A DNA stretch of 8,991 nucleotides from Proteiniphilum sp. (GCA_012728465.1 JAAYFB010000011.1:1-8991), one strand, 5' to 3'. Counted from the first letter of the stretch, positions 1 through 8,690 are shown. The notes: generated by a model not told the origin, from the sequence alone. Made by a program: numbers and translations.

Positions 1-1348
1 ATATAAGTTTTTGAATTTCTTCAAATTCTCCCCTTAACTTATCTTGTTCGAGTCCAGTAAGCTGTCTCAGCCTCATTTCTACAATAGCTCTAGATTGTAT
101 TTCCGATAACTCGAAACGTTCCATTAGTCGCTGTATTGCTTCTTGAGGTGTCGAGGAGCTACGAATGGTTGAAATAACTTCATCGATATTATCTGAAGCA
201 ATTATCAATCCCTCTAATATATGGGCTCTCTCTTCAGCTTTACGAAGTTCAAATTGAGTTCTTCTAACAACTACATCGTGACGGTGCTCCACAAACAGCT
301 CTATCATATGCTTAAGATTAAGCATCATTGGCCGTCCTTTTACTAGAGCAATATTGTTGACACTAAATGATGATTGTAATGCCGTTAACTTATAAAGCAT
401 ATTAAGAACCACATTAGCATTAGCATCACGCTTTACATCAACAACAATTCTCATCCCTTGTCTATCAGATTCGTCATTAATATTAGAAATACCTTCTATT
501 CGCTTTTCAGAAACTAGGTCTGCAATATTCTTAATAAGATCAGCCTTATTTACTAAATATGGAATTTCTGAAATTATAATTTTGTCATGATTTCTACCAT
601 TTTCTATCTCAGCTCTTCCACGCATTACTACACGGCCACGTCCCGTCTCGAAAGCCTCTTGCACTCCCTTATATCCATATATATATCCGCCTGTTGGAAA
701 GTCTGGTGCTTTAATTGACTGCATAAGTTCACTTATTGTAACTTCATTATTGTCAATATATTTCACAATTCCGTCAATTACTTCGGATAAGTTATGTGGT
801 GCCATATTTGTTGCCATTCCCACAGCAATTCCCGAAGCACCGTTTATTAATAAATTAGGAATACGTGTTGGCAATACTGTAGGTTCTTTAAGCGTATCAT
901 CAAAGTTTAATTGAAAATCCACAGTATCTTTTTCAATATCCCTAAGCATCTCTTCAGATAGCTTATTTAACCTTGCTTCTGTATATCGCATAGCTGCTGG
1001 GCTATCTCCATCGACACTTCCCATGTTTCCTTGCCCATCCACAAGAGTATATCTCATACTCCAGGGCTGCGCCAATCTAACCATGGCATTATAAACTGAT
1101 GAATCTCCATGAGGATGAAATTTACCGAGAACCTCTCCCACAATTCTTGCGGATTTTTTATGAGGCTTATCTGACGCATTTCCCAACTCTGACATACCAA
1201 ATAGGATACGTCGATGAACAGGCTTGAACCCGTCTCTAACATCTGGAAGTGCACGCGACACAATAACGGACATTGAATAATCAATGTAAGCCGTTTTCAT
1301 TTCATCTTCAATATTAATCTTTATGACTCTGTCTTCTGGGTTAATCAT
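1..1348 (-). CDS. gyrA: DNA gyrase subunit A, N-terminal part (cut by the window edge)
   Basis: This is the A subunit of DNA gyrase, the type IIA topoisomerase that introduces negative supercoils using GyrB and ATP. The minus-strand frame opens at the ATG at 1346-1348 and stays open for 449 codons to the left edge, so the 3' end (distal coiled coil and the DNA-wrapping C-terminal domain) is outside. The start fits because residue numbering then coincides with E. coli GyrA. The breakage-reunion domain is plain: [19 protein letters not shown] near residue 31, [19 protein letters not shown] at 64-82, DGQGNMGS near 104, and [10 protein letters not shown] with the catalytic Tyr at residue 122 (codon 983-985), preceded by Arg121. 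The quinolone-resistance-determining region has Ser at 83 but Asn at 87. No Shine-Dalgarno sequence precedes the start, as is usual in Bacteroidota. ParC was considered, but the close match to GyrA through the whole N-terminus favours GyrA. Confidence 0.96.
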   Translation of the reverse strand, partial: MINPEDRVIKINIEDEMKTAYIDYSMSVIVSRALPDVRDGFKPVHRRILFGMSELGNASDKPHKKSARIVGEVLGKFHPHGDSSVYNAMVRLAQPWSMRYTLVDGQGNMGSVDGDSPAAMRYTEARLNKLSEEMLRDIEKDTVDFQLNFDDTLKEPTVLPTRIPNLLINGASGIAVGMATNMAPHNLSEVIDGIVKYIDNNEVTISELMQSIKAPDFPTGGYIYGYKGVQEAFETGRGRVVMRGRAEIENGRNHDKIIISEIPYLVNKADLIKNIADLVSEKRIEGISNINDESDRQGMRIVVDVKRDANANVVLNMLYKLTALQSSFSVNNIALVKGRPMMLNLKHMIELFVEHRHDVVVRRTQFELRKAEERAHILEGLIIASDNIDEVISTIRSSSTPQEAIQRLMERFELSEIQSRAIVEMRLRQLTGLEQDKLRGEFEEIQKLI

Positions 1349-1411
1349 ATTTTGATGTGATTAGTTTCTATGTTTAAATATTTATATACTACTGTAAATC
1401 ATGACAATAAA

Positions 1412-1443
1412 CAAAAGTAGTATTTGCATGAAAATTATAACAC
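1412..1443 (-). promoter_or_regulatory. Candidate gyrA promoter (Bacteroidota type)
   Basis: On the minus strand, 1419-1412 reads TACTTTTG, a full match to the Bacteroidota -7 consensus TAnnTTTG. The -33 side is weak: GTG at 1443-1441 after a 21-base spacer, instead of TTG. Transcription would begin near 1405, giving a leader of roughly 55 bases before the gyrA ATG. It is the only TAnnTTTG match I found on this strand between secA and gyrA. The assignment is inferred from the motif alone. Confidence 0.45.
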
Positions 1444-1835
1444 TAAGGTACTGCTTTTCCATGATTTAACAAAATAATGCATAGCAAATATTTACTTTTC
1501 AGTCGCTTTTTATATAATATTGGCACTATAGCATTTTGTGTGGCTTTCCTTTTTATTTGACAAAAAGTGTGACGTGGAAATATACAATACAAAACATTAT
1601 TGAATAGTTTTTTATGGCTAAACTAAACAACTCGAAAAGCATCATGCTTAACATATTGTTACAATTCAGAAAAATATCATCTTTTTGTAATTCTTAAATT
1701 AACAATATCCTTCGGCATGTGCAATCAGTGCTTTCTAGTAGCTTGGAGCTATAAAACACAATCTTTATTCATTTAAAGATACTCTATATGATGGTTTTTC
1801 TGGTAATTATTTAGAGCACTTTACCGAAAAACAGC

Positions 1836-2107
1836 AAAACAACGAACGTTATTTGCTCCAATTATCCTAAAAACCTTTAAAAGAGTAACGTCTTTTTGTC
1901 CACCGTGAGGAAAAACAACAAAAAGACGAACATCTTTTTGATGAAAAAATTGCATTTTAGCGTCTTTCACAATAGCTTTTATCGTTTTTAGCTATCATAC
2001 ATCAAATAAATTAAAGATTACCAACACTTTTCCTGCCAAAAGGCACAAATAACGAACATCTTTTTATTCTCCGAGAGCTAGATATCACAAAAGACGAACG
2101 TCTTTTG
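1836..2107 (+). repeat. Array of five near-palindromic sites in exact 42-base register
   Basis: Five 20-base sites share a 9-AA-9 plan with core AAAAGACGAACGTCTTTT. They are 1836-1855 (arms AAAACAACG / CGTTATTTG), 1878-1897 (TAAAAGAGT / CGTCTTTTT), 1920-1939 (AAAAAGACG / CATCTTTTT), 2046-2065 (CAAATAACG / CATCTTTTT) and 2088-2107 (CAAAAGACG / CGTCTTTTG, perfectly complementary 9-base arms). The central AA is on the plus strand in all five, so the units are direct repeats. Centres are at 1845.5, 1887.5, 1929.5, 2055.5 and 2097.5: steps of 42, 42, 126 and 42. Of the two empty slots, the one at 1971.5 keeps a partial right half (AATAGCTTTT), and the one at 2013.5 has no clear site. Sequence between cores is poorly conserved apart from an A-run about 16 bases before several centres. 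A row of protein-binding sites or a decayed 42-base tandem repeat are both possible. The function is unknown. Confidence 0.8.
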
Positions 2108-2342
2108 GTTGAAAAGAATGGTATTTGTGGCCTAACTAACTATTTTTTAGTGGAATTAAATACAAAATATATAATAACAGATTAAAACAACCTCACACTA
2201 TAACATCATTTCACCATATAGAACAGAGGAGTGCTGAACCCTAGACATCATTATGAATAAGGCTATTAGTTTTTCATTCATGAGGCATCATAAAAGTATT
2301 AATTCTTGTTTTCTGTATTTATAAGCAACAAATAATACGTAT

Positions 2343-2380
2343 AAAAACAATTCCCGAAAGGATTTCTCCATCGGGAATTG
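2343..2380 (-). terminator. Intrinsic terminator downstream of secA
   Basis: A perfect 10-base inverted repeat, CAATTCCCGA (2348-2357) and TCGGGAATTG (2371-2380), begins 30 bases after the secA stop codon. Read on the minus strand, the loop contains GGA-GAAA-TCC, which extends the hairpin to a GNRA-type tetraloop across small internal mismatches. Five T residues (2347-2343) follow the stem. This is a textbook Rho-independent terminator and sets the end of the secA transcript. Confidence 0.92.
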
Positions 2381-2410
2381 CTTTGGGAATATATTTTATT
2401 TTAATAAATA

Positions 2411-5400
2411 CTATTCTCCTTTTCCATGACAGCTTTTATACTTCTTTCCGCTACCACATGGACAGGGCTCGTTTCTACCCACCTTTTTTTCAACTCTAAT
2501 TGGCTCCAATTTTTTCTCTTTTGCTTTTGAAGCACCTCCGCTCACACCCTGCTCTGCCAAATCATCCTTTTGAGTTCTATATTTACTATAATCCGTCTTT
2601 TGTTCTGGTGCTGCTTGCTTCACACTTTGAGGATCCTGAATAGGTATCTGACCGCGCATCAATATTGACACCGTTTTAGTGTTTATATCATTTACCATCA
2701 TCTTGAACATATTGAAAGACTCCAGCTTGTAGATTAATAGCGGGTCCTTCTGCTCATAGCTAGCATTTTGAACTGATTGACGCAACTCATCCATCTCCCT
2801 TAGGTGATCTTTCCAGTTTTCGTCAATGGTATGAAGAAGTATCGATTTCTCAAATGATTTAACCAACTCTTTTGACTCCGATTCGTAAGCTTCTTTTAGA
2901 TTTGTGGAGATATTATACACACGCTTACCATCGGTAATCGGAATAAGAATATTCTCGTAAAGAGCTCCTTGTTTCTCATATACATCTTTAATGACGGGTT
3001 GAGCTATTTCAGCCAATCTATCAGTCTTGCGTTTGAAGCCAGAAATAGCATTATTAATGACAGCATCTACTTTAGACTCTTGTTTCATATCCTTCATCTC
3101 ATCTTCCGTAAAAGGAGCATCCATAGCTAGAACTCTAAACAAGTCTATTTTCATGTTTTCGAAATCATCTTCGTTTTCTTCAACAATTATCCTTGCTGTA
3201 TCTTTTATGATATTAGCAACATCATTCTCTATTCTCTCTCCGATAAGAGCATTTCTACGACGCTTATAAATAACCTCACGTTGCGAGTTCATTACGTCAT
3301 CATACTCAAGCAGACGTTTTCTGATACCAAAGTTATTCTCTTCTACTTTCTTTTGAGCTCTCTCAACTGACTTGTTTAGCATATCATGCTCCAATACATC
3401 GCCATCTTTAAAGCCCATTCTATCCATCAGACCAGCAATTCTCTCAGTAGCAAAAAGACGCATCAAATCATCTTCAAGAGATACAAAAAACACAGAAGAA
3501 CCTGGGTCACCTTGACGTCCAGCACGTCCGCGAAGCTGTCTATCAACTCGTCGGCTTTCATGACGCTCTGTACCAATAATTGCTAATCCTCCAGCATCTT
3601 TCACCTTTTCCGAAAGTTTTATATCTGTACCACGACCAGCCATATTTGTAGCAATAGTAACCATACCCTCCTGCCCTGCATTGGCAACAATCTCGGCCTC
3701 ACGCTGATGTAGCTTAGCATTAAGAACATTGTGTTTGATCTTACGTAGGTTAAGCATTCGGCTCAAAAGTTCTGATATTTCTACTGAGGTAGTACCAACA
3801 AGAACGGGTCTTCCTTGCTCCACGCATGACTGCACTTCCTCAATCACAGCATTATACTTCTCTCGCTTTGTTTTATAAATACGATCATTCATATCCTCCC
3901 TTTGGATAGGGCGATTGGTAGGAATTACCACAACATCTAATTTATAAATATCCCAAAACTCGCCAGCTTCAGTTTCTGCAGTACCAGTCATCCCCGACAA
4001 CTTATTATACATCCTGAAGTAGTTCTGAAGAGTTATTGTTGCAAAAGTTTGTGTAGCTGCTTCCACTTTTACGTGCTCTTTAGCTTCAATAGCTTGGTGC
4101 AATCCATCTGAGTAACGACGACCTTCCATAATACGGCCAGTTTGCTCATCAACAATCTTTACTTTGTTATCAATAACCACATACTCATCATCTTTTTCAA
4201 AAAGAGTATATGCTTTCAATAGTTGATTTATAGTATGTACACGCTCTGATTTTATTGCATAATTTTGTAATAACTCATCTTTCTTAACCTCTTTCTCTTC
4301 ATCCGACAAATCCATGTTCTCTAATTCTGCCATTTGTCCAGCAATATCGGGTAAAACAAAGAAATGGGGGTCATCAGAATTTCCAGTTAATAAGTCTATA
4401 CCTTTGTCAGTAAGATCTATGCTGTTTTGTTTTTCATCAATTACAAAATATAGCGGATCTGTAGCAATATGCATATTGCGAGATTGCTCTTGCATATAGA
4501 ACTCTTCAGTTTTAATTAATGACGCTCTCACACCTTGTTCACTTAAGAACTTAATTAGTGGCTTATATTTTGGCATACCCTTATATGAACGGAACAATAG
4601 CAACATACCTTCCTCTTGTTCTTTTTTATCCTCGGATGCCATTTTAACTCTTGCATCTGCAAGAAGTCTGGTAGTAAACTCCCTTTGAGCCTTCACAAGA
4701 TTTTCCACTCTTGAGCGGAATGTATCAAATAATTGCTCTTCTCCTTTAGGCACTGGTCCTGAGATTATCAATGGTGTTCTTGCATCATCAATTAATACAG
4801 AGTCAACCTCGTCCACGATAGCAAAATTGTGTATTCTTTGAACCAAATCTTTTGGTGAAACTGCCATATTGTCGCGTAGGTAGTCAAAACCAAACTCATT
4901 GTTAGTACCAAATGTAATATCTGCTTCGTAAGCTTTTCGACGTGCGTCAGAGTTAGGTTGATGCTTATCTATACAATCAACAGATAAACCATGAAACATA
5001 TATATTGGACCCATCCATTCCGAGTCACGCTTGGATAAGTAATCGTTTACAGTAACAACATGAACACCACGATGAGTAAGAGCATTTAAGAATACAGGCA
5101 GTGTAGCAACTAAAGTTTTACCTTCACCTGTTCCCATCTCTGCAATCTTTCCTTGATGTAGCACTACACCTCCAAATAGCTGTACATCGTAATGTACCAT
5201 ATCCCAAACAATCTCGTTTCCTCCTGCAAGCCATCGTTTCTTATAGATAGCTTTGTCACCCTCTATTGTTACAAAATCATGAGAAGTGGCTAATTGTTTA
5301 TCAAAATCGTTAGCTGTAACAACAACTTCTTCATTTTCTGTAAACCGTTTGGCAGTAGCCTTCACAATTGAGAAAGCTTCTGGTAGAATATCATCAAGCA

Positions 5401-5704
5401 CAGTTTCTAACTTTGCAGTAATGTCCTCTTCTATTTTATCAATTTCTTTCCAAACAGACTCTCTCTCATGCATTTCTATGCTTGAAATATTGTCTCTCAA
5501 TTCTTTTACCCTTGCTGTATCAGCGCCGATATATTCATTTATTTTGTTTTCTAATTCTTTTGTCTTAGCTCTAAGCTCGTCATTACTAAGCTTATCAATT
5601 GAAGGATAAGTATCCTTTATTTTATTTACATATGGATTTATCTTGTTTAAGTCTCTTTGAGCCTTATTTCCAAATATTTTACTTACAAATTTATTGAATC
5701 CCAT
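2411..5704 (-). CDS. secA: Preprotein translocase ATPase SecA
   Basis: SecA is the motor ATPase that pushes unfolded preproteins through the SecYEG channel in the inner membrane. Visible in order: Walker A GTGEGKT at 191-197 and the DEVD box at 298-301 (first nucleotide-binding domain), ARTPLIISG at 308-316 leading into the preprotein-crosslinking domain, [16 protein letters not shown] near 528, [14 protein letters not shown] near 570, [10 protein letters not shown] near 686 and [14 protein letters not shown] near 722 (second nucleotide-binding domain), the helical scaffold and two-helix finger around [12 protein letters not shown] near 798, and a C-terminal zinc motif CxCx8CH (C1081, C1083, C1092, H1093). 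The protein is about 200 residues longer than E. coli SecA (901). The extra length is mainly at about 51-100, 123-168 and 340-415. The variable loop that E. coli has after GRGTDI is nearly absent. The ATG at 5702-5704 gives a normal SecA N-terminus; upstream is A-rich with no Shine-Dalgarno. The stop is TAG. It lies 56 bases after the PafA-like gene and is probably co-transcribed with it. Confidence 0.98.
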   Translation of the reverse strand: MGFNKFVSKIFGNKAQRDLNKINPYVNKIKDTYPSIDKLSNDELRAKTKELENKINEYIGADTARVKELRDNISSIEMHERESVWKEIDKIEEDITAKLETVLDDILPEAFSIVKATAKRFTENEEVVVTANDFDKQLATSHDFVTIEGDKAIYKKRWLAGGNEIVWDMVHYDVQLFGGVVLHQGKIAEMGTGEGKTLVATLPVFLNALTHRGVHVVTVNDYLSKRDSEWMGPIYMFHGLSVDCIDKHQPNSDARRKAYEADITFGTNNEFGFDYLRDNMAVSPKDLVQRIHNFAIVDEVDSVLIDDARTPLIISGPVPKGEEQLFDTFRSRVENLVKAQREFTTRLLADARVKMASEDKKEQEEGMLLLFRSYKGMPKYKPLIKFLSEQGVRASLIKTEEFYMQEQSRNMHIATDPLYFVIDEKQNSIDLTDKGIDLLTGNSDDPHFFVLPDIAGQMAELENMDLSDEEKEVKKDELLQNYAIKSERVHTINQLLKAYTLFEKDDEYVVIDNKVKIVDEQTGRIMEGRRYSDGLHQAIEAKEHVKVEAATQTFATITLQNYFRMYNKLSGMTGTAETEAGEFWDIYKLDVVVIPTNRPIQREDMNDRIYKTKREKYNAVIEEVQSCVEQGRPVLVGTTSVEISELLSRMLNLRKIKHNVLNAKLHQREAEIVANAGQEGMVTIATNMAGRGTDIKLSEKVKDAGGLAIIGTERHESRRVDRQLRGRAGRQGDPGSSVFFVSLEDDLMRLFATERIAGLMDRMGFKDGDVLEHDMLNKSVERAQKKVEENNFGIRKRLLEYDDVMNSQREVIYKRRRNALIGERIENDVANIIKDTARIIVEENEDDFENMKIDLFRVLAMDAPFTEDEMKDMKQESKVDAVINNAISGFKRKTDRLAEIAQPVIKDVYEKQGALYENILIPITDGKRVYNISTNLKEAYESESKELVKSFEKSILLHTIDENWKDHLREMDELRQSVQNASYEQKDPLLIYKLESFNMFKMMVNDINTKTVSILMRGQIPIQDPQSVKQAAPEQKTDYSKYRTQKDDLAEQGVSGGASKAKEKKLEPIRVEKKVGRNEPCPCGSGKKYKSCHGKGE

Positions 5705-5760
5705 ATTTTTATGTATTATTTTTTCTTAGTTGAATAATAATTTTAACAATCCGTTTTACT

Positions 5761-7347
5761 TTAGAATAACTCTTTTAATATTGATGCCTTTGCAGCATTA
5801 GGAGCCCTAATACGTAATCTGTGAGATACGCTAGGGGCAATCTCTGTAGCATCAACTATACGGTTTATTTTTTGTGCTTTAATACCATGTCCAAAGAATA
5901 TGACAGGGCACGGTATAGCATTATCTCTTACTCTATAATGATTTTCTAATTTATCATCCTCATACTTTAACCTCCAGCCTGGTTGTAATTCTAAATATAG
6001 GTCACCCGTAATACCTTTATAATAACCATTTCTATAGAATTCTACATTTTGGTTATAAGCACCATGTAGCATTTGATGGGATGTAACAACATCTTGTATG
6101 CCTGCAGACTGAACTAAAAACTCAGCAGCTTTTTGTTGAAACTCAATAAAATCAATCTTTTTATCTTCGATCAACTTTCTATTAAAGAATATCTGTTGAT
6201 TATAATATTTACTTATCCACTGCTCTCGCCCATATAAAGCCATTAAATACATATTAAGTAATGACATGCTACGTTCTGGATAAAAATCTCCACCTGCCGA
6301 AATATAGTTATCATCAAATATCTCTTGTTCGTTATAATATCCTGTAGATACAACAAAAATAAAAGCGTTCTGCAATCCGACTGCCTTATCAATTGCATCA
6401 AGTAGGCTTTCAATTTCTTTATCTAAACGATTATATGTATCCTGTACCTCTATTGAATAGTTTTTATCGAGCGACTTTTCATAAGGTCCTGCATAAAATG
6501 TAAGAGCCAAAAAATCAGGGTTCTGTCTTGTTCCCAATGTATTCTCTTCAATTACTTTTTCAGCAATGACTCTTACCTCATTATTAACATATGGTGATTG
6601 TTTAACAAGCCTAATCGCATTCTTTTTATCTGCTCCAAAAAAATGCTGAAAGTTATATATATTCTTTGTGTAAGGAAAAGCATTGTAGTTAGACACATCA
6701 ATAGAAGGCTTCCACGATATTGAATTTGCTCTCCTAAACAAGGACTCGGGTGTTTTATTGTATATATCTACAACCGATCTTTCGGACTTATAAAATGAAG
6801 TTGAAGCCCAATACCCAGACATATCATCTACCCAATAAGCAGCATTTGCTGCATGACCACCCGACACTAAAGCCTGCGAAGCATTAGGAGCAAAAGCAAA
6901 AACCTCAGATTGTCCATTAGATGCAATCTTTAGTTCGTCAGTAATAGTAGAAACCCTCACTGCTAAAGGAGAATACTGATCACTAGTAAAGACACCTTTA
7001 TAATACTCATCTAAAAAAGATGAAACCTCTTGATTTTTAGCTAGGTTATATTTATTCTCTCCTACAATACCATGATATGATGGGTTAGAACCAGTATATA
7101 TTGTTGAAATGGCAGATGCACGATCGATATTGGGGAAATTGAATTTAGTGTCCGAATATACTAATCCTTCACTCATCAATCTTTTAAAGCCTCGATCACC
7201 AAATGTATGTTGAAACATCTCTAAATAATCACCCCTTAACTGGTCTATAGTTATACCTACTACTAGCTTTGGTGGTGTATGCACTTCACCTGCCATTATA
7301 GAGGTGATAGAGAAAAGTGCAACAATTGAAGATAATATTTTAATCAT
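5761..7347 (-). CDS. Exported PafA-like alkaline phosphatase superfamily protein, active site apparently lost
   Basis: The 528-residue product has an N-terminal signal peptide (basic start, hydrophobic core, likely cleavage near Ala19), so it should be periplasmic or otherwise exported. The fold assignment to the PafA/type I phosphodiesterase branch rests on KLVVGITIDQLRGDYL near 27, YTGSNPSYHGIVG at 84-96, SGGHAANAAYWVDD at 162-175, SIEVQDTYNRLDKEI at 298-312, PVIFFGHGI at 481-489 and IAPSVSHRLRIRAPNAA near 503. By eye alignment with PafA as I remember it, only the first-strand Asp (D35) of the catalytic set remains. The nucleophile segment reads NIDRASAIST, the Asn after the HGI motif is Glu97, the Lys/Arg pair is replaced around 153-157, the Asp/His metal pair falls at P288 and nearby, and the DH dyad reads TGYY at 335-338. 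The frame is intact, so it is a maintained gene and not a pseudogene. It starts 29 bases after lnb. The substrate or partner is unknown; a structural or binding role is inferred. Confidence 0.82.
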   Translation of the reverse strand: MIKILSSIVALFSITSIMAGEVHTPPKLVVGITIDQLRGDYLEMFQHTFGDRGFKRLMSEGLVYSDTKFNFPNIDRASAISTIYTGSNPSYHGIVGENKYNLAKNQEVSSFLDEYYKGVFTSDQYSPLAVRVSTITDELKIASNGQSEVFAFAPNASQALVSGGHAANAAYWVDDMSGYWASTSFYKSERSVVDIYNKTPESLFRRANSISWKPSIDVSNYNAFPYTKNIYNFQHFFGADKKNAIRLVKQSPYVNNEVRVIAEKVIEENTLGTRQNPDFLALTFYAGPYEKSLDKNYSIEVQDTYNRLDKEIESLLDAIDKAVGLQNAFIFVVSTGYYNEQEIFDDNYISAGGDFYPERSMSLLNMYLMALYGREQWISKYYNQQIFFNRKLIEDKKIDFIEFQQKAAEFLVQSAGIQDVVTSHQMLHGAYNQNVEFYRNGYYKGITGDLYLELQPGWRLKYEDDKLENHYRVRDNAIPCPVIFFGHGIKAQKINRIVDATEIAPSVSHRLRIRAPNAAKASILKELF

Positions 7348-7376
7348 TTAGAGTCTATTTCTATTCTATTTAGTAT

Positions 7377-8636
7377 TTACAATGTAGTTCCCCACCCTGC
7401 CTTTAATTGTTTTGAAGATGAGTACTTTCTGTTGTACAATTTATCTTTACGCAACATTAACACATTTGTAGCTGACCTAATCAATATACTCATTGAAAAA
7501 GTAATACTAGCAATGGGGAGCTGTTGTGGAATGAACCACCACAACAACAAAAATAACGATAAGGCTACAAAGTTAATAAAATGATAGATATTAACCACAT
7601 TTTTCATAGGTTTTAGCCACACAAAAAGAGGTATTACCAAAGCGAATAAATTCATCCACACAAAATTCCAGTTTGAGCTAGTGGCTGGATGCTCAGAAAA
7701 GAACATCATAAAGAAAATAATCGCTCCGCCTACTCCAACTACACCAAATAAGATAGAATCAAATATTTTTTGCAACTTCGTTTTTCCTATTGTATTATAT
7801 TGAATCATAGAAATAAATATTGAGATAATAATAAGCGCGAATGATATAGGCAAAGGAGAGCCAATATTCCATTCGCTATACCTCTTATCTTTTCCTGTTT
7901 TATCTATAACAATCTTACTATCAGACACTACAGGAGCATTTACTGAATCATTACGTACAATATATGTTTCTCCAAGTGCCTCTTTTAGATAAACGGGCAA
8001 AAACATTTTTTGTCGTAACGAAATAGGCTTATCCGCATCACTACCAATTACCAAATCAATACCAAATTTCATCCATGGGTAGCTATCAACACACTCATGA
8101 ATTAAATCACGATATGTCTGAACTCTATCATCGGTTGGATATATTATTTCTCCATCAATATAAGTTTCGATTAAATCTCGAGGGCGGGTTACACAATTAT
8201 CATAAAAATAATTATATCTATATCCTCTATTTTCCGGCAATTGATTTATATATAGAGCATTCCACATTTTTTGCTTCTCATCCTTTGTCATGTTTAGCTC
8301 TTGTTCAACAACTTCTACTCCTTTTTCTCTATAGTCTTCCACAAATTGTTCCAAACTCTGTACTCCTAAAACATAATCTGTTTTGCCTCTCATGAAGTTG
8401 AAAATAAAATTTGGCTGAGAGCTATCAAAAAAACCATAATTAAACACGGCCTCAATGTCTGTTGAATCATCAACAACATAAATTGCTGTATGTCCGTATA
8501 ATGCGTATGATGCTCCCGACCATGGAGATGTAGTCATAAGACTTATTTTGGCACTTTCACTCAGTTGTATCTGTGCTTTTATTACTATTGGAAATAATAA
8601 TATAAAGCATATAATTATCAAAAGTAGTTTTCTCAT
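7377..8636 (-). CDS. lnb: DUF4105/Lnb-type membrane protein, candidate lipoprotein N-acyltransferase
   Basis: The 419-residue protein has a signal or anchor segment (about residues 3-20), a periplasmic domain of about 230 residues and then about five membrane spans (near 262-280, 294-313, 325-342, 350-369 and 374-393). The periplasmic part matches DUF4105, the 'Lnb N-terminal periplasmic domain': GHTAIYV with His49 and YNYFYDNCVTRPRDLI with Cys148 are the expected Cys/His pair of this papain-like family. The loop SEHPATSSNWNF at 314-325 between spans 2 and 3 also looks typical. Lnb is known as an alternative enzyme that N-acylates the terminal Cys of lipoproteins in Bacteroides, which lack Lnt. 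Assigning that reaction here is inferred from architecture and phylum, since DUF4105 proteins with the same plan may differ in role. The start ATG at 8634-8636 gives a good signal sequence. A TAnnTTTG promoter element lies just upstream. It is the first gene of the probable lnb, PafA-like, secA operon. Confidence 0.75.
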   Translation of the reverse strand: MRKLLLIIICFILLFPIVIKAQIQLSESAKISLMTTSPWSGASYALYGHTAIYVVDDSTDIEAVFNYGFFDSSQPNFIFNFMRGKTDYVLGVQSLEQFVEDYREKGVEVVEQELNMTKDEKQKMWNALYINQLPENRGYRYNYFYDNCVTRPRDLIETYIDGEIIYPTDDRVQTYRDLIHECVDSYPWMKFGIDLVIGSDADKPISLRQKMFLPVYLKEALGETYIVRNDSVNAPVVSDSKIVIDKTGKDKRYSEWNIGSPLPISFALIIISIFISMIQYNTIGKTKLQKIFDSILFGVVGVGGAIIFFMMFFSEHPATSSNWNFVWMNLFALVIPLFVWLKPMKNVVNIYHFINFVALSLFLLLWWFIPQQLPIASITFSMSILIRSATNVLMLRKDKLYNRKYSSSKQLKAGWGTTL

Positions 8637-8660
8637 ATAGTTATTGTTATTTACGTATTA

Positions 8661-8690
8661 CAAATATATAATTCTTTTATTTATTTTGAA
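8661..8690 (-). promoter_or_regulatory. Candidate promoter of the lnb-secA operon
   Basis: Minus-strand 8668-8661 reads TATATTTG, matching the Bacteroidota -7 element TAnnTTTG. A TTC triplet at 8690-8688, 19 bases further upstream, sits where the -33 TTG is expected. Initiation would fall near 8655, giving a leader of about 20 bases before the lnb ATG. No clear terminator separates this site from rodA, so read-through from rodA is also possible. Confidence 0.45.

Larger units (their letters stand above)
1349..2342. other. Long non-coding region between the secA terminator and gyrA
   Basis: About 990 bases carry no open frame that I can support on either strand and no recognisable tRNA, rRNA or insertion-sequence end. 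The stretch is very A+T-rich. It holds the candidate gyrA promoter at its gyrA-proximal end and an array of 42-base-phased near-palindromes at 1836-2107. From about 1450 to 1830 I see only short palindromes (for example AAGCAT-C-ATGCTT at 1637-1649 and TAGCT-TGG-AGCTA at 1739-1751) and one isolated half-site of the array motif at 1678-1687. From 2110 to 2340 I see nothing definable. The length is unusual beside the compact spacing of the neighbouring genes. Confidence 0.8.

Noticed and set aside
1054..1284. Minus-strand open frame of 76 codons
   Set aside because: It lies inside gyrA in another frame and has no family resemblance, while the gyrA frame is unmistakable.
1637..1649. Palindrome AAGCAT-C-ATGCTT as an operator
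   Set aside because: It is a single short copy far from any start codon; such palindromes are expected by chance in 1 kb of A+T-rich DNA.
1972..1995. Inverted repeat ATAGCT...AGCTAT as a terminator
   Set aside because: Six base pairs with a 12-base loop and no following T-run in either direction fit chance better.
1836..2107. CRISPR array (palindromic repeats at regular spacing)
   Set aside because: The repeats diverge too much between copies, the between-core sequence is only about 22 bases, two slots are empty, and no cas gene is near.
1836..2107. RNA hairpins or terminators formed by the palindromes
   Set aside because: The arms are separated by only two bases and are A+T-rich, so stable RNA hairpins are unlikely; the flanks show no terminator logic.
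1349..2342. Replication origin with iterons, suggested by the array and the nearby gyrase gene
   Set aside because: I found no DnaA boxes (TTATCCACA or close variants) in the gap, and dnaA, dnaN, recF or gyrB are not in the window.
3027..5609. Plus-strand open frames at 3027-3269, 3386-3586, 4314-4499 and 5286-5609
   Set aside because: All are antisense to secA, with low-complexity Ser/Leu-rich products and no supporting signals.
8075..8395. Plus-strand open frame of 106 codons
   Set aside because: It is antisense to lnb and has no recognisable domain.
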